From Euborellia annulipes (taxonomy: Eukaryota; Arthropoda; Insecta; Dermaptera; Anisolabididae), in assembly GCA_023213315.1 (NCBI GenBank), contig JAKCPI010012513.1:1-64000 (forward strand): a stretch of DNA of 64,000 nucleotides. Direction: 5' to 3'. Under the pieces are notes generated by a model. That model was given only the letters and a program-made list of their open reading frames with translations, did no database searches and was not told the DNA's origin. Shown here in pieces: positions 53,401 to 56,275 of the stretch (its first letter is position 1; each line of letters opens with the position of its first letter). The translations under genes were made by a program, and so were the position numbers.

Positions 53401-55659
53401 TTTTCATTCCTCCAAATTTGATTCATGGCCCTATAATTAACGAAAAGGGGTGGAAATAAGTAGGGGACTCTCCCCCGAAAACGGTACGTGACGGGGGGAA
53501 ACGGAGGTCATATTTGGATTCAGGTGGTCATTTTACTTAAGAATCTGAAGGAATTATATCGGGGCTTTTTTTTTTTGCCGCACTCAGTGTAGTTTGTTTA
53601 CCTACATATTTTTAATGGCTATTAAATGTCAGTTTAGTTCAAACTCGATGTACCCAGGTGTGAATTAAAATAGCTGAGGAAAATGGAACTCATTTTAATT
53701 TTATTTATTAATCTCATAAACCGCCCTGACGTTAATTGCCTATAAACAACGTCAATTATAAGTGTAATTTTCTTTTTACTTTATACTAGGCCTACCATAA
53801 ATTAAATCACTTTTTGTTAATTAAAAATTAATTAAAACAAATTTGTTTTCAACTAACGAGTCTCTTGTGAGTGTTATTTATTGGCGAGGCCAAATATCCC
53901 ATGGCCCTCGGGAATCGAACAGTCTTTCCGGGGCATATGAGTGCTGTCCATGGTATTTTGAATACTATTATCTTATTCAAATATATAGATTTCGAAAAAT
54001 ATTTAATTATGTAACACAAATATATAGGCCTAGTAAATATATAATAAAAGGCAGTTTTTTCTTAATTTTATTCAAGCCCATCCACCATCTGCATGACCAG
54101 GAAGTCAAACCATGAAGACGACCGAAATGTCGCTATGAGTTTGAATAAAATAAGGAAAAAAACATAACTGCTGAGGCTTAAACATATAGATTCAGCTATT
54201 CGCCACAAATATATTAAAAAAAAAAATTATTGTTTATTTCCAGATGGTCGGATGCTGTGCCTCTTTGCGAGCAAGATCCCCATGTGATCGGAAGCGACAA
54301 TCTCTCTCAGGCTAGGGCGGATGCCATAGTCAAGGAGCAAGATTTTGTTTTAGGTATTTATAAATTGTGAATAATTAGGATTATCTTCATGCGCAAATTT
54401 GATCTTCTTAAGAGAATAATTTTTTTTTTTTTAATATAGAGCAGCGGTTCTTAATCTTTTCAGTAATTGGCACCCTTTGGAGTCTTAAAATATACTCTCG
54501 CACCTTCTATAATTCGTCGACCAAAAAAGAAAAAAAAAATAAAATCATTGTGTGGTTTTATGAAACCACGATGAAAGTGAAACTTTTTTTTCGGTTCGTA
54601 GGCGTTTAACTGAAAATTTTCAGAAAATTAAGAGTATTAAAATCACGTTTTTAACTTAATAATTGCAAAATGGGAATGATAATGGGAAATCAATAGACGC
54701 ATGTTAAAAACTGAGAACAATATTTAGCAATTGAAGATTTGAATCATTTTAAATTATTTAAAAAATTATATTTTATCAATTTAAAAATTGAATAATTAAA
54801 TCTTACAATTATTTTTTCAACATTCGTCATATATATTAAATTTCATCTTTCTTTTTTGTCGTCACGGCTTGTGACGTCATGGCTTGTAGCGTCAGGGTCT
54901 TTGAAGTCACGGCTTGTAACGCGACATGCTGATAGAAGAGCGAAAAAATTTGAGGCCATCAAATAAAAGTTACACTTTAAAAAACCATCATTCCTTCACA
55001 TTTATTAATTTTCAAGTTGCTTTATGCGTAAAGAAAGTAAAATTATATAGAAAGATTTATATAATTGCTCTGTTTCAAATCTATTTTCTATCTTGAAGGA
55101 GCTGACTAGCTATGCCGCAAATTGTCAAAAATTTCATAGAATTTTGATATTCCATTATGTTACATTGAAAACTTGTATCTATCTTAAAGTAGTGGGCTTC
55201 TGCCCCCTAGGGGGTATGGATTACCCGCGGGGGTATATGCATATACGAAATTCAAAATTATAAACAGTTCTTTAACCAAATTGAATAAAAAAAAAAAAAA
55301 AGAGGGCCGTGAGATATTGACTTGGGTTACAAGGGGGTTTCGACTTCAAAAAGTTTAAGAAGCACTGATCTATATTAAATTAGAGGTAGTTTTTTATTTA
55401 TTTATTTATTTATTAAAGAGAATGATACAAATTTGATTTAAAAAATAAGTAAAAATATTTCTACAATAGTTTTTTTTTTATTATTATTTTTTTGGCAGAT
55501 ATCATGCTTCCGACAGTGTTGATATGTGTGTTGTTGCTTGGCAACGCGGGTGTTGTACTTATAATCCTTTATCTTCGACGTCGGCGAAGAGAATTCCGTG
55601 GAGAGGGCAAAGAGCAACTGACGACCACTCAAAAAACCGCAACCACCAGCCAAGTCTGA
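9672..55659 (+). CDS. CUB/sushi-domain type I membrane protein, seven exons
   Basis: Joining 9672-9768, 34609-34753, 40899-41002, 43282-43692, 50525-50678, 54244-54353 and 55499-55659 gives 1182 bases, 393 residues plus a stop, with every intron GT-AG and all phases consistent. Predicted order: signal peptide 1-31; a four-cysteine SUEL-lectin-like domain (Cys 49, 82, 88, 113); a CUB domain 123-252 opening with Cys123, a T-P-G-Y-P motif and Cys152; a CCP domain 256-312 (Cys 256, 279 or 280, 299, 312); a transmembrane helix about 343-366; five arginines and a 20-odd residue tail. Probable N-glycosylation sites are NFT, NAT and NLS. Such proteins usually act in adhesion or receptor complexes at the cell surface. 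I do not recognise a named orthologue. Confidence 0.85.
9904..10505 (-). repeat. HP-family element, subfamily b, 5'-incomplete
   Basis: It starts with the B end (TTACTTTCTTATATGTAA...GAGAGAAAGTA). After GATTTTCTCAAAATTGGC it switches to the subfamily-b interior (CTTCCTTCCATAGAGCCAAT ... GATTCAAAAGGGGGTCC). The A-end hairpin is missing. Confidence 0.75.
11145..11778 (-). repeat. HP-family element, full length
   Basis: Complete from the B end (TTACTTTCTCTTACCTCC) to the A hairpin, ending CAATCACACCAGATTTT. Its central TG-rich block is reduced to a short remnant, unlike copies at 42 and 48 kb. Confidence 0.85.
11825..11985. repeat. fragment like the interior of hAT MITEs
   Basis: Repeated words CTAAAAAAAAGGTAAAATGA and TTCCGCRGGGYGGG match the interiors of the elements at 8.5, 14.5 and 33.6 kb. 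No ends or target duplication are found. Confidence 0.45.
11988..12245 (+). repeat. tRNA-derived SINE (family S1), complete copy
   Basis: A box TAGTGGCTAGCGTGC, B box GCGGGTTCGGATCCC, conserved body (GGATACAAAATGGCTTAAAT, GCCTGGACCCCC) and tail (TTAAATGGCTTAAGTTGCCG ... GTGTGTT) ending in a 13-A run. Confidence 0.85.
12848..14048. repeat. two HP elements joined head to head
   Basis: From 12848 to about 13310 an HP copy runs in reverse, starting with its B end. From about 13320 to 14048 a subfamily-b copy runs forward and ends with its B end (TATAGGTAAGAGAAAGT). Both outer borders are therefore B ends and the A hairpins are missing at the join. A (TG)n run lies at about 12997-13031. Confidence 0.75.
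14543..14928. mobile_element. hAT-type MITE, CAGGGCTG...CGGCCCTG
   Basis: Starts CAGGGCTGTATTTCTAAATA and ends CTTAAATCCGGCCCTG. An exact 8-bp duplication ACAACAAC lies at 14535-14542 and 14929-14936. The interior has repeated CTAAAAA...GGTAAAATAA blocks shared with other hAT MITEs here. Confidence 0.92.
15642..15815 (+). repeat. HP-family fragment (A end)
   Basis: It contains the A hairpin (AATCTGGTGTGAC ... GTAACATCAGATTTTTTG) and the following ~80 bp (ATAAACATGGGAAAATATTT). The rest is missing. Confidence 0.7.
16121..16402 (+). pseudogene. frameshifted coding remnant, unrecognised
   Basis: A GC-balanced island. From ATG 16121 a 57-codon frame encodes MDSSDVEAASSRSRLEHCWA ... FEEDAVFDNWSISNWIMVQG-DYW and stops at 16294. 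A +1 shift at that point continues with GEVQHYYVFAEGEAEPHNKT-LGC ... DVHDMASGR to a stop near 16402. The acidic, aromatic-rich composition is unlike the AT-rich background. A single frameshift suggests a decayed exon, retrocopy or transposon gene. A 99-codon frame on the minus strand (16089-16388) overlaps, so the coding strand is not certain. Confidence 0.4.
16753..17097 (+). repeat. HP-family element, A end missing
   Basis: Runs from AGTAAAGTGGTCGTTAAAAG through the conserved core (TGAAAAAACTACATCAGTAA, CTCAATTCCATCATGC) to AGGTAAGAGGAAGTAAAA. A further HP-like scrap (GAGGTCTCGAAACGTATATT) lies at 17140-17215. Confidence 0.75.
17270..17440 (-). repeat. SINE-like repeat (family S2), degenerate
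   Basis: In reverse orientation it shows the S2 tail (TTTTTAAGGTC) and body (CAATTCAATTGAAATAAATT) and a tRNA-like head with CCGCTGAACCGG near 17420. It matches the copies at 31.1 and 50.2 kb. Confidence 0.45.
18132..18301. mobile_element. hAT-type MITE, CAGGGCCGGAAC family
   Basis: Ends CAGGGCCGGAAC and its complement TTCCGGCCCTG; exact 8-bp duplication GGTAACCT at 18124-18131 and 18302-18309. It is 170 bp and closely related to the copy at 27320. Confidence 0.93.
18513..18548 (+). ncRNA. hammerhead-like motif, degenerate
   Basis: AGCT, CTGAAGA, unpaired T, perfect 6-bp hairpin GGTCTT/AAGACC, then GAAGCTT in place of GAAACGTC. The last core block is altered, so it is probably inactive. Confidence 0.3.
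18834..19073 (-). pseudogene. coding-like exon remnant, unrecognised
   Basis: The minus strand is open from about 19073 to a stop at 18834. A GC-balanced part reads FYEEANVNRITVDTEIADRK then SLHWGRKVEIFSPEV, which looks like folded-protein sequence, and then becomes AT-biased. A donor-like GATGG|GTTAAA follows the good part. It may be an exon of a transposon protein or an antisense gene inside intron 1. Confidence 0.35.
19270..19345 (+). repeat. dispersed repeat R4 (TCGGGTAACTC family)
   Basis: TCTCGGGTAACTCATGGTCG ... CACTAGATGTGAGCCCTTGA is shared, with changes, with 36.7, 39.9, 45.85 and 59.36 kb. It is probably the 3' part of a SINE. Confidence 0.6.
19789..19824 (+). ncRNA. hammerhead-like motif
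   Basis: CTGATGA, unpaired A, 6-bp hairpin GAGTGC/GCACTT (one G-U pair), GAAACGTC. The core blocks are intact; flanking stem I pairing is weak here. Confidence 0.4.
19861..20245 (+). repeat. HP-family element, A end missing
   Basis: Runs from GAAAGAGCATCTAAAAAATA to CCAATACTTTCTCTATATAT and a degraded B end. It contains a (CA)n block and the usual CCTCAAAACGTGAAGATCC. Confidence 0.75.
20285..20400 (-). repeat. HP-family fragment
   Basis: GCCATAGTAACAAAATATAA ... TTTTGAATTCTAAAATATCG matches the reverse of the A-proximal part of HP. Confidence 0.5.
20440..20994 (+). mobile_element. Helitron-like element, split by a hAT MITE
   Basis: A TCTCTACATATAAAAATGAA-type 5' region is followed, after the inserted hAT element (20512-20908), by hairpin CCCGCC GAA GGCGGG (20967-20981 region), then GGCTTTGCGTCTAGT. 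A GC hairpin followed by CTAG before T is the Helitron 3' signature. No Rep/helicase is present, so it is non-autonomous. Confidence 0.6.
20512..20908. mobile_element. hAT-type MITE, TAGGAACCGACCGAA family
   Basis: Ends TAGGAACCGACC and GGTCGGACCCTA; exact 8-bp duplication TATATAAG at 20504-20511 and 20909-20916. It is nearly identical to the 33.6 kb copy. Confidence 0.93.
21003..21552 (+). repeat. HP-family element, A hairpin missing
   Basis: Starts near CATAGGTAAGAGAAAGTAAA, continues with ATAAACATGGGAAAATATTT and the full core, and ends GAGGTAAGAGAAAGT. The B-end word therefore occurs at both borders. Confidence 0.8.
22454..22565 (-). other. antisense exon-like cassette, copy 1
   Basis: On the minus strand: acceptor CTCTCTTATTGCAG, 112 bases, donor CCCT|GTAAGTAC. 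It encodes SRNVLRLSLYALAQSL like copy 2, then differs by indels. It lies inside intron 1 of the plus-strand gene. Confidence 0.45.
22735..22812 (+). repeat. SINE S2, 3' part
   Basis: GATGGGATCTAAATGGCCTT ... GATCTTAAACACATT then poly-A, as in the fuller copy at 34.4 kb. Confidence 0.55.
23229..23520. mobile_element. hAT-type MITE, CAGTGGCGTAACG type
   Basis: Ends CGGTGGCGTAACG and CGTTACGCTACTG; exact 8-bp duplication CCTGGCGG at 23221-23228 and 23521-23528. The G-rich interior includes a long G run. It is nested in the 5.6 kb insertion. Confidence 0.92.
23628..23711. ncRNA. inverted pair of hammerhead-like motifs
   Basis: The minus motif (23628-23658) reads GAGGAT-GGC ... GCC-GAAACGT. The plus motif (23670-23711) reads CAGCT, CCGAGGA, hairpin GCTTT/AAAGC, GAAACGTC, AGCTG. 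Stem I CAGCT/AGCTG is perfect and identical to that at 8034. The U of the first core block is C in the plus copy. Confidence 0.35.
23785..24051 (+). repeat. HP-family element, 3' half
   Basis: From CTCACGCCCTAGGGGGGGTG to CATATAGGTAAGAGAAAGT with all usual core words; the A half is absent. Confidence 0.8.
24839..25192. repeat. foldback with hammerhead-like motifs at its inner ends
   Basis: The left arm (24839-24972) and right arm (25076-25192) are complementary, including CAGATG...GGCAGCCAGGAAAGAA and TCTAATTTTATTTCGATT. The inner ends carry GAAATGTC...CTGAGGA (minus, 24931-24963) and CTGAGGA...GAAACGTC (plus, 25079-25111). The stem II sequences differ but still pair (GGGCGC/GTGTCC with wobbles, and GTGCGC/GCGTCC with one mismatch). 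Confidence 0.55.
25321..25459 (-). pseudogene. coding-like exon remnant in the 2.9 kb element
   Basis: On the minus strand a T-rich acceptor ending TTTAG is followed by DKLMSFESVHRSMFAEMNNR and LEKIEMSFLSTGRIMEENND, then a donor-like AAAT|GTATGT. The helical N-R-L-x-K-I-E pattern followed by a linker resembles regions found before DUF4806-type domains, but the match is from memory and weak. Confidence 0.25.
25735..25920 (-). pseudogene. coding-like remnant in the 2.9 kb element
   Basis: A 61-codon minus-strand frame MHVYKRARLIYQEEMQSC ... RLIKMLLKFRRMECGQWL is rich in charged helix-forming residues and ends in KK-stop. It may be another exon of the element's lost protein; no family is recognised. 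Confidence 0.25.
26366..27030 (+). repeat. tandem repeat, 209-bp unit, about three copies
   Basis: TTCTAAGT recurs at 26381, 26590, 26799 and 27008, exactly 209 bp apart. The middle units are almost identical, while the first and last junctions diverge. The units contain GGTCCGCTATGCGACCTACA, a word related to the subterminal regions of the enclosing element. Similar 60-codon minus-strand frames here are repeats of one chance frame. Confidence 0.9.
27320..27499. mobile_element. hAT-type MITE, CAGGGCCGGAAC family
   Basis: Ends CAGGGCCGGAACTAGG and ATCCGGCCATG; exact 8-bp duplication CTTTAAGG at 27312-27319 and 27500-27507. Close relative of the 18132 copy. Confidence 0.92.
27500..28395. other. 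stretch without gene; GC-rich patch at 28040-28110
   Basis: Mostly AT-rich. A patch with GATCTCGCCGCCTGTCGCGC and GAGAATCTCGACTCTCTC stands out and could be promoter- or exon-derived, but no frame or family is recognised. Confidence 0.3.
28399..28429 (+). mobile_element. Helitron-like 3' terminus
   Basis: Hairpin TCGCC TTC GGCGA (28404-28416), then GCTTGGCGT and CTAG followed by T. The 5' end was not located. Confidence 0.45.
28795..29104 (+). repeat. HP-family element, 3' half
   Basis: From AACTGAAAAAGTGCATCAGT to AGAGGTAAGAGAAAGT; inserted between the two units of the segmental duplication. Confidence 0.8.
29313..30177. repeat. foldback element with ~290-bp arms
   Basis: Outer ends ACTTCCTCGTATAGAG and complement ACTTCCCCGAGACTTTCTCG. 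Long arms at 29476-29770 and 29838-30127 are nearly perfect complements. Left of the arms is a (TG)n run. The phrase ATTCGACTTCGAGATTTTGA parallels HP (TTCGATGTCGAGATTTTGAT), so this is a distant HP relative. Confidence 0.8.
30303..30425 (-). other. antisense exon-like cassette, copy 2
   Basis: Acceptor CTCTCTTATTGCAG, donor CCCCT|GTAAGTAC, 123 bases. The open frame gives RSRNVLGLSLYALAQSL then CSKPNAGFGYTSSPRLAALD. It is the most intact of three copies. Confidence 0.45.
31105..31245 (-). repeat. SINE S2, reverse copy
   Basis: The poly-T then TTTAAGATC ... GGCCATTTAGATCCCATCCC is the reverse of the S2 tail and body. Confidence 0.55.
31252..32044. mobile_element. TTAA-duplicating MITE (piggyBac/Kolobok-like)
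   Basis: Ends GGTTGTTCGGACA and TATCCGAACAACC, flanked by TTAA at 31248-31251 and 32045-32048. It is 793 bp with no open frame. TTAA duplication is typical of piggyBac and Kolobok. Confidence 0.7.
32330..32570 (+). repeat. tRNA-derived SINE (family S1), complete copy
   Basis: A box TAGTTGGTAGCGTGCC, B box GGGTTCGGACCCC, body CAGTCCGATGATTTTATTTA and tail TTAAATGGCCTAAGTTGCCG. Confidence 0.85.
33435..34322 (-). repeat. HP-family element split by a hAT MITE
   Basis: HP core in reverse (AAAAAAGTGGTTTTCGC ... AAGCTTTTGAACAAAATCGA), interrupted at 33587-33991, then continuing to the complete A hairpin ending CCAGTCACACCAGATTTTTC. The B end is missing. Confidence 0.85.
33587..33991. mobile_element. 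hAT-type MITE, TAGGAACCGACCGAA family
   Basis: TAGGAACCGACC...GGTCGGACCCTA, 405 bp; exact 8-bp duplication GTACTAGT at 33579-33586 and 33992-33999. It contains a plus-strand low-complexity frame (RFRLRFRPVSAK) that is only a translation of the GGTTTCGG repeats. Confidence 0.94.
34385..34572 (+). repeat. tRNA-derived SINE (family S2), fullest copy
   Basis: tRNA-like head with B box CATGGGTTCGCATCC, body GATTGGCTACCAATC and tail GGTCTAAATGGCCTCCAATG ... AAGATCTTAAATC then A-rich. It lies just 36 bases upstream of exon 2. Confidence 0.65.
34609..34753 (+). CDS. exon 2: first half of the lectin-like domain
   Basis: Acceptor TTTTTTTCAG, donor CAAAG|GTAAATT. It encodes an acidic linker then RLTCRQLKSRVAVLSANFTP, with the first domain cysteine (49) and an NFT sequon at 62. 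The pattern L-x-C ... V-x-V-x-S-A resembles the start of SUEL/galactose-binding lectin domains. Confidence 0.85.
35363..35991. mobile_element. hAT-type element, CAAGGGCGGATAC end
   Basis: Ends CAAGGGCGGATAC and ATCCGTCCTTG; exact 8-bp duplication ACCGCGAC at 35355-35362 and 35992-35999. Subterminal G and C runs. The interior holds a long palindrome and an HP A-end scrap. Confidence 0.92.
35461..35758. repeat. long palindrome of two tRNA-like sequences
   Basis: Arms 35461-35601 and 35620-35758 are near-perfect complements around an 18-base loop. Each arm includes a tRNA-like stretch. On the plus strand of the right arm it reads GTGGTCCAACAGTAGGGCAT ... GGTGAACTCCCGGCGG, with A-box- and B-box-like spacing. 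It looks like an inverted dimer of a tRNA-derived sequence. Confidence 0.8.
36096..36215 (+). repeat. hAT MITE fragment (TAGGAACCGACCGAA family)
   Basis: The left end TTAGGAACCGACCGAAGTTT and some interior are present; the right end is lost. Confidence 0.6.
36545..36765 (+). repeat. dispersed repeat R4, longer copy
   Basis: 5' part AATAAAGAAATAAGAGTCCG matches 45.73 kb; 3' part AGCTCGGGTAACTCGTGGTC then GAAGTGAGCCCCTGA. An open frame at 36471-36680 runs into it and is not considered a gene. Confidence 0.6.
37025..37069 (-). ncRNA. hammerhead-like motif, well-paired copy
   Basis: On the minus strand: AACAA, CTGAAGA, unpaired T, hairpin GGC/GCC extended by TAATT/AATTA, GAAACGTT, TTGTT. Stem I AACAA/TTGTT pairs perfectly and differs from the CAGCT/AGCTG stem at 8034, so pairing is kept while sequence changes. 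Confidence 0.45.
37222..37350 (-). repeat. HP-family fragment (A end)
   Basis: TTTACATCTTGAATGAATTC ... TGTTGTGACAAGAACACAAC ... CACGCCAGATTTTT, a degraded A hairpin in reverse. Confidence 0.65.
37504..37642. ncRNA. inverted pair of hammerhead-like motifs
   Basis: Minus motif (37504-37545): CTGACCA, hairpin ATTGAAAG/CTTTCAAT, GAAACGTC. Plus motif (37610-37642): CTGAAGA, unpaired T, hairpin GGGAA/TTCCC, GAAACGTC. They point away from each other across ~65 bp. Confidence 0.35.
37742..37849 (-). other. antisense exon-like cassette, copy 3
   Basis: Acceptor CTCTCTTGTTGCAG, donor ATATT|GTAAGTACC, 108 bases. The open frame gives VQKGFGHDHDSSISKPRDCF then GFTSSLRLSGPEFTH, sharing the S-K-P ... G-F-x-T-S-S core with copy 2. 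It lies in intron 2. Confidence 0.45.
38356..38715. mobile_element. hAT-type MITE, CAGAGTTTCCCAACC...GGTTGGGAACCACTG
   Basis: The ends resemble the common CAGTGGTTCCC hAT terminus. An exact 8-bp duplication GTCTAGAG lies at 38348-38355 and 38716-38723. The interior has CGGCACCC repeats at both sides. Confidence 0.92.
39690..39965 (+). repeat. dispersed repeat R4 copy with GC-rich 5' part
   Basis: Ends AGCTCGGGTAGCTCGTGGTC ... ATGTGGGCCCCTGAG. Several overlapping frames here on both strands (39575-39968) come from this GC-rich repeat and are not called as genes. Confidence 0.5.
40180..40313. repeat. near-perfect hairpin, ~63-bp arms
   Basis: Arms beginning AATAGGTGAGAGGAGCAGGC and ending with its complement meet at TTTAGGAAA-CTA-TTTCCTAAA. 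There are only a few mismatches and a single-base bulge. It lies in intron 2 about 590 bp before exon 3 and would fold in the pre-mRNA. Confidence 0.9.
40899..41002 (+). CDS. exon 3: second half of the lectin-like domain
   Basis: Acceptor CTTTGCAG, donor TCAG|GTGCAG. It encodes RCSGINHCSFSLQ ... GRLQIRYGCMS; the R-C-x-G-x-x-x-C and L-x-I-x-Y-x-C spacing is typical of SUEL-type domains. Phase 2 to phase 1 borders agree with the neighbours. Confidence 0.85.
41003..43281 (+). other. intron 3 of the membrane-protein gene
   Basis: GTGCAG...TTTTCAG. Contains an HP A-end scrap (41505-41553, GTGTGCTGTGCGACCAGTCA) and a full HP element. A plus-strand frame at 41630-41827 has no support as a gene. Confidence 0.7.
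41869..42575 (-). repeat. HP-family element, full length, GGGT-expanded
   Basis: Complete from B end (TTACTTTCTCTTACC) to A hairpin (GTCACACCAGATTTTT). The central microsatellite is (GGGT)n at about 42024-42079. Closely similar to the copies at 47.3 and 48.0 kb. Confidence 0.9.
43282..43692 (+). CDS. exon 4: CUB domain
   Basis: Acceptor TTTTTCAG, donor AAAG|GTCTTA. Residues 117-252 read as a CUB domain: Cys123, EGFVHTPGYPQYW, Cys152-Q-W-R-I, then beta-strand-like stretches ending in GLLFHYK. Between strands lies a strongly acidic insertion with many Asp and Glu (about residues 190-206). The second CUB cysteine pair is absent. The whole domain is one exon. Confidence 0.9.
44130..44438. mobile_element. 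pogo/Tigger-type MITE
   Basis: Ends CAGTAGAGTCCCGGTAATCC and the complement of CAGTAGAGTCCCGTTAATCC, flanked by TA at 44128-44129 and 44439-44440. The CAGTAGAGTCCCG end and TA duplication fit pogo/Tigger elements. It is 309 bp with no open frame. Confidence 0.88.
45690..45885 (+). repeat. dispersed repeat R4 copy
   Basis: AATTTATAAAGAAATGAGAC ... AAGCAAGCAGAC, then AGCTCGGGTAACACC and GGGAACCCCTGAG. Confidence 0.55.
46318..46402 (+). repeat. HP-family fragment (B end, subfamily b)
   Basis: AAATCTCGACATCGAATTTT ... CATGATCGCAATACTTTCTC ... GGGTAAGAGAAAGT. Confidence 0.75.
46452..46592 (+). repeat. SINE S1, 5'-truncated
   Basis: Starts in the body (GCTTAAATAAGAATGCCTGG) and keeps the tail TCTTAAATGGCCTAAGTTGT ... 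GTGTGAATG. Confidence 0.7.
46662..46853 (+). other. 63-codon open frame, uncertain
   Basis: MAREIYRPNKQEYIRMIRKR followed by FSRLKRNWELNRRAANKEND is basic and helix-prone. It could be a remnant of a coding element; no splice sites, relatives or promoter support it. Confidence 0.2.
46925..47135 (+). promoter_or_regulatory. GC-rich promoter- or exon-like block
   Basis: Contains CATCATGGCGACATT (an ATG in good context that also resembles a YY1/Pho-type site) and TCTGATTGGCT (inverted CCAAT). A frame from 46968 is open for about 33 codons to a donor-like CTCAG|GTGAGG at about 47067. It may be an alternative promoter or first exon inside intron 4; its donor phase would fit exon 6 but not exon 5. 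Confidence 0.3.
47306..47979 (+). repeat. HP-family element, full length, first of a tandem pair
   Basis: A hairpin (TGGTGTGACTGGCGCACAGC ... CTTGTCACACCAGATTTTTT), core, (CA)n(CCCA)n block and B end GGTAAGAGAAAGT. Only about 12 bp of A-rich sequence separate it from the next copy in the same orientation. Confidence 0.92.
47991..48680 (+). repeat. HP-family element, full length, second of a tandem pair
   Basis: Nearly identical to the preceding copy apart from a longer CCCA block and a few substitutions. Same order of hairpin, core and B end. Confidence 0.92.
48779..49438 (-). repeat. HP-family element, full length, inverted
   Basis: B end (ACTTTCTCTTACCTC) to A hairpin (CCAGTCACACCAGATTTTTT). 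It belongs to another subgroup: the central TG block is short (GTATGTCTGTGTGTCTGTG) and the core has AACGAAAAGAGCTAGGAGG. Confidence 0.9.
49461..49976. repeat. element with duplicated inverted ends (A-A-B'-B')
   Basis: TATATGGACCCTGTTATGCA continuing ATGGTGTGTCAAAGACC occurs twice forward, 90 bp apart (49461-49640). It occurs twice reversed, about 164 bp apart (to 49812 and 49976), each reversed copy with its own AT-rich spacer. Two chance frames at 49468-49699 read through the duplicated unit. Confidence 0.85.
50205..50345 (-). repeat. SINE S2, reverse, with tRNA-like head
   Basis: Poly-T, GGCCATTTAGACCCCGTTCC, then GCATTGGACGGGACTC and CAGCACGCTAACCACTACCC, the reverse complement of an A-box-type head (GGGTAGTGGTTAGCGTGCTG). 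Confidence 0.7.
50525..50678 (+). CDS. exon 5: sushi/CCP domain, main part
   Basis: Acceptor AATTTTCAG, donor AATCG|GTAATG. It encodes AVGCPEPKPPDDGYIAG ... LCCVGF ... TLKCLHGN, the C-x-x-P...G...C...C...G pattern of CCP modules with one extra adjacent cysteine. An NAT sequon is present. Its phase joins exon 4 (GCT) and exon 6 (CGA) without a break. Confidence 0.88.
50711..51036 (+). mobile_element. Helitron-like element
   Basis: Starts TCTATATATATATATAATGG continuing GGAGTGTCCGTCCGTCTG. Ends with the GC-rich segment GGTCCGCCGCAAGCGGGTC, CCGAAGGCGGGCGTTGCGG and CTAG before T. TC...hairpin...CTAG is the Helitron pattern. Non-autonomous. Confidence 0.6.
51176..53567. mobile_element. 2.4 kb foldback element with ~400-bp inverted arms
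   Basis: Left arm about 51176-51560, right arm about 52985-53567. They share CCAAATAAGACCTCCGTTTT (with one change), CGTACCGTTTTCGGGGGA, GGTCTAGAGAAGTGAAAAGT and GACCAACTGTGCAGCG (one strand). Insertion appears to be in a T run. The unique middle has no long frame; a GC-balanced patch at 52700-52790 is unexplained. Long inverted arms suggest a MULE-like or foldback element. Confidence 0.75.
53866..53956 (-). repeat. tRNA-derived SINE (family S3), damaged copy
   Basis: GAGTGTTATTTATTGGCGAG (tail, reversed) and CTCGGGAATCGAAC match 47-165, with part of the head deleted. Confidence 0.7.
54090..54138 (+). ncRNA. weak hammerhead-like remnant
   Basis: CAAAC, CATGAAGA, short spacer, GAAATGTC and GTTTG in order; the hairpin between the core blocks is missing. 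Listed only because position-specific words match the better copies. The best stem I pairing is CAAAC/GTTTG. Confidence 0.15.
54244..54353 (+). CDS. exon 6: end of CCP domain and stalk
   Basis: Acceptor TATTTCCAG, donor TTTTAG|GTATTT. It encodes WSDAVPLC, the classic closing W-S-x-x-x-P-x-C of a CCP module, followed by a polar juxtamembrane stalk with an NLS sequon. Read in the wrong phase it hits a stop, so the phase handed over by exon 5 decides the frame. Confidence 0.88.
54354..55498 (+). other. intron 6 with a diverged inverted-terminal-repeat element
   Basis: Around 54436-55378 the borders TTTAATATAGAGCAGCGGTT and the complement TTTAATATAGATCAGTGCTT face each other. CAGCGGTTCTTAA resembles hAT ends, but no clean 8-bp duplication is present. 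Confidence 0.45.
55499..55659 (+). CDS. exon 7: transmembrane helix and cytoplasmic tail
   Basis: Acceptor TTTTTTTGGCAG. It encodes DIMLPTVLICVLLLGNAGVV then LIILYL, a single helix, followed by five arginines and a polar, Thr/Gln-rich tail ending in ATTSQV and TGA (55657-55659). A possible poly-A signal AATAAA lies at 56018-56023. Confidence 0.88.
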
Positions 55660-56275
55660 TTAGCATCTCATTTTTCATTATTCTTCAGGAATATGGTCTC
55701 ATTTTTATTGTGAATTGAAAAAAAAAGAAGATAAAATTTTTTTCTTCTACGTCATATTTTAAGTTATGCAGTCAAAATATTTCCATTTTTATTGTTTGAT
55801 TTTTATATAAAATTGTATTGACATAGGAATTTATTATCCAGGAAAAAGTGATACTAGAGGAATAGGAATTATTATTACGAGTGTAGAGAAAATGACTTGG
55901 CAATATATTTGAAATGCTCTCTCTTCAGTCAGAATTTAATACTTCATAGGCGTGCCCAAAGGGGTTCAGGACTATAATTTAACTTTCCCTCCTTAAATAG
56001 AATAGTCCTAGTAGTAAAATAAAGGGAATTAGGCTTGAAACAAATTTCTTATGTAATTTGCACTAAATTTCAAAAAATTTTGGATGTTGAAGTTTTTATT
56101 TAATATTGGATGGTCATTTTTTCCACATGCTTCATTCGGATTCACTACAAATTTCAATATTTTGAACGACTTTTGATAAATTTCATTCTTTTTCGATGAG
56201 TGATTCAAGAATTTTCATTTGTGTGTTACTCAAAATTCAAGAACAATTTTAAGATTTAGTGATTTCAGAGAGAAA
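55660..56275 (+). other. 3' flank of the membrane-protein gene
   Basis: AT-rich, with AATAAA at 56018-56023 as a possible poly-A signal. Nothing else is recognised. Confidence 0.35.

Larger units (their letters stand above)
50679..54243 (+). other. intron 5 of the membrane-protein gene
   Basis: GTAATG...TTTCCAG. Filled by a Helitron-like element, a 2.4 kb foldback and an S3 SINE; 53570-53860 shows nothing recognisable. Confidence 0.7.
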
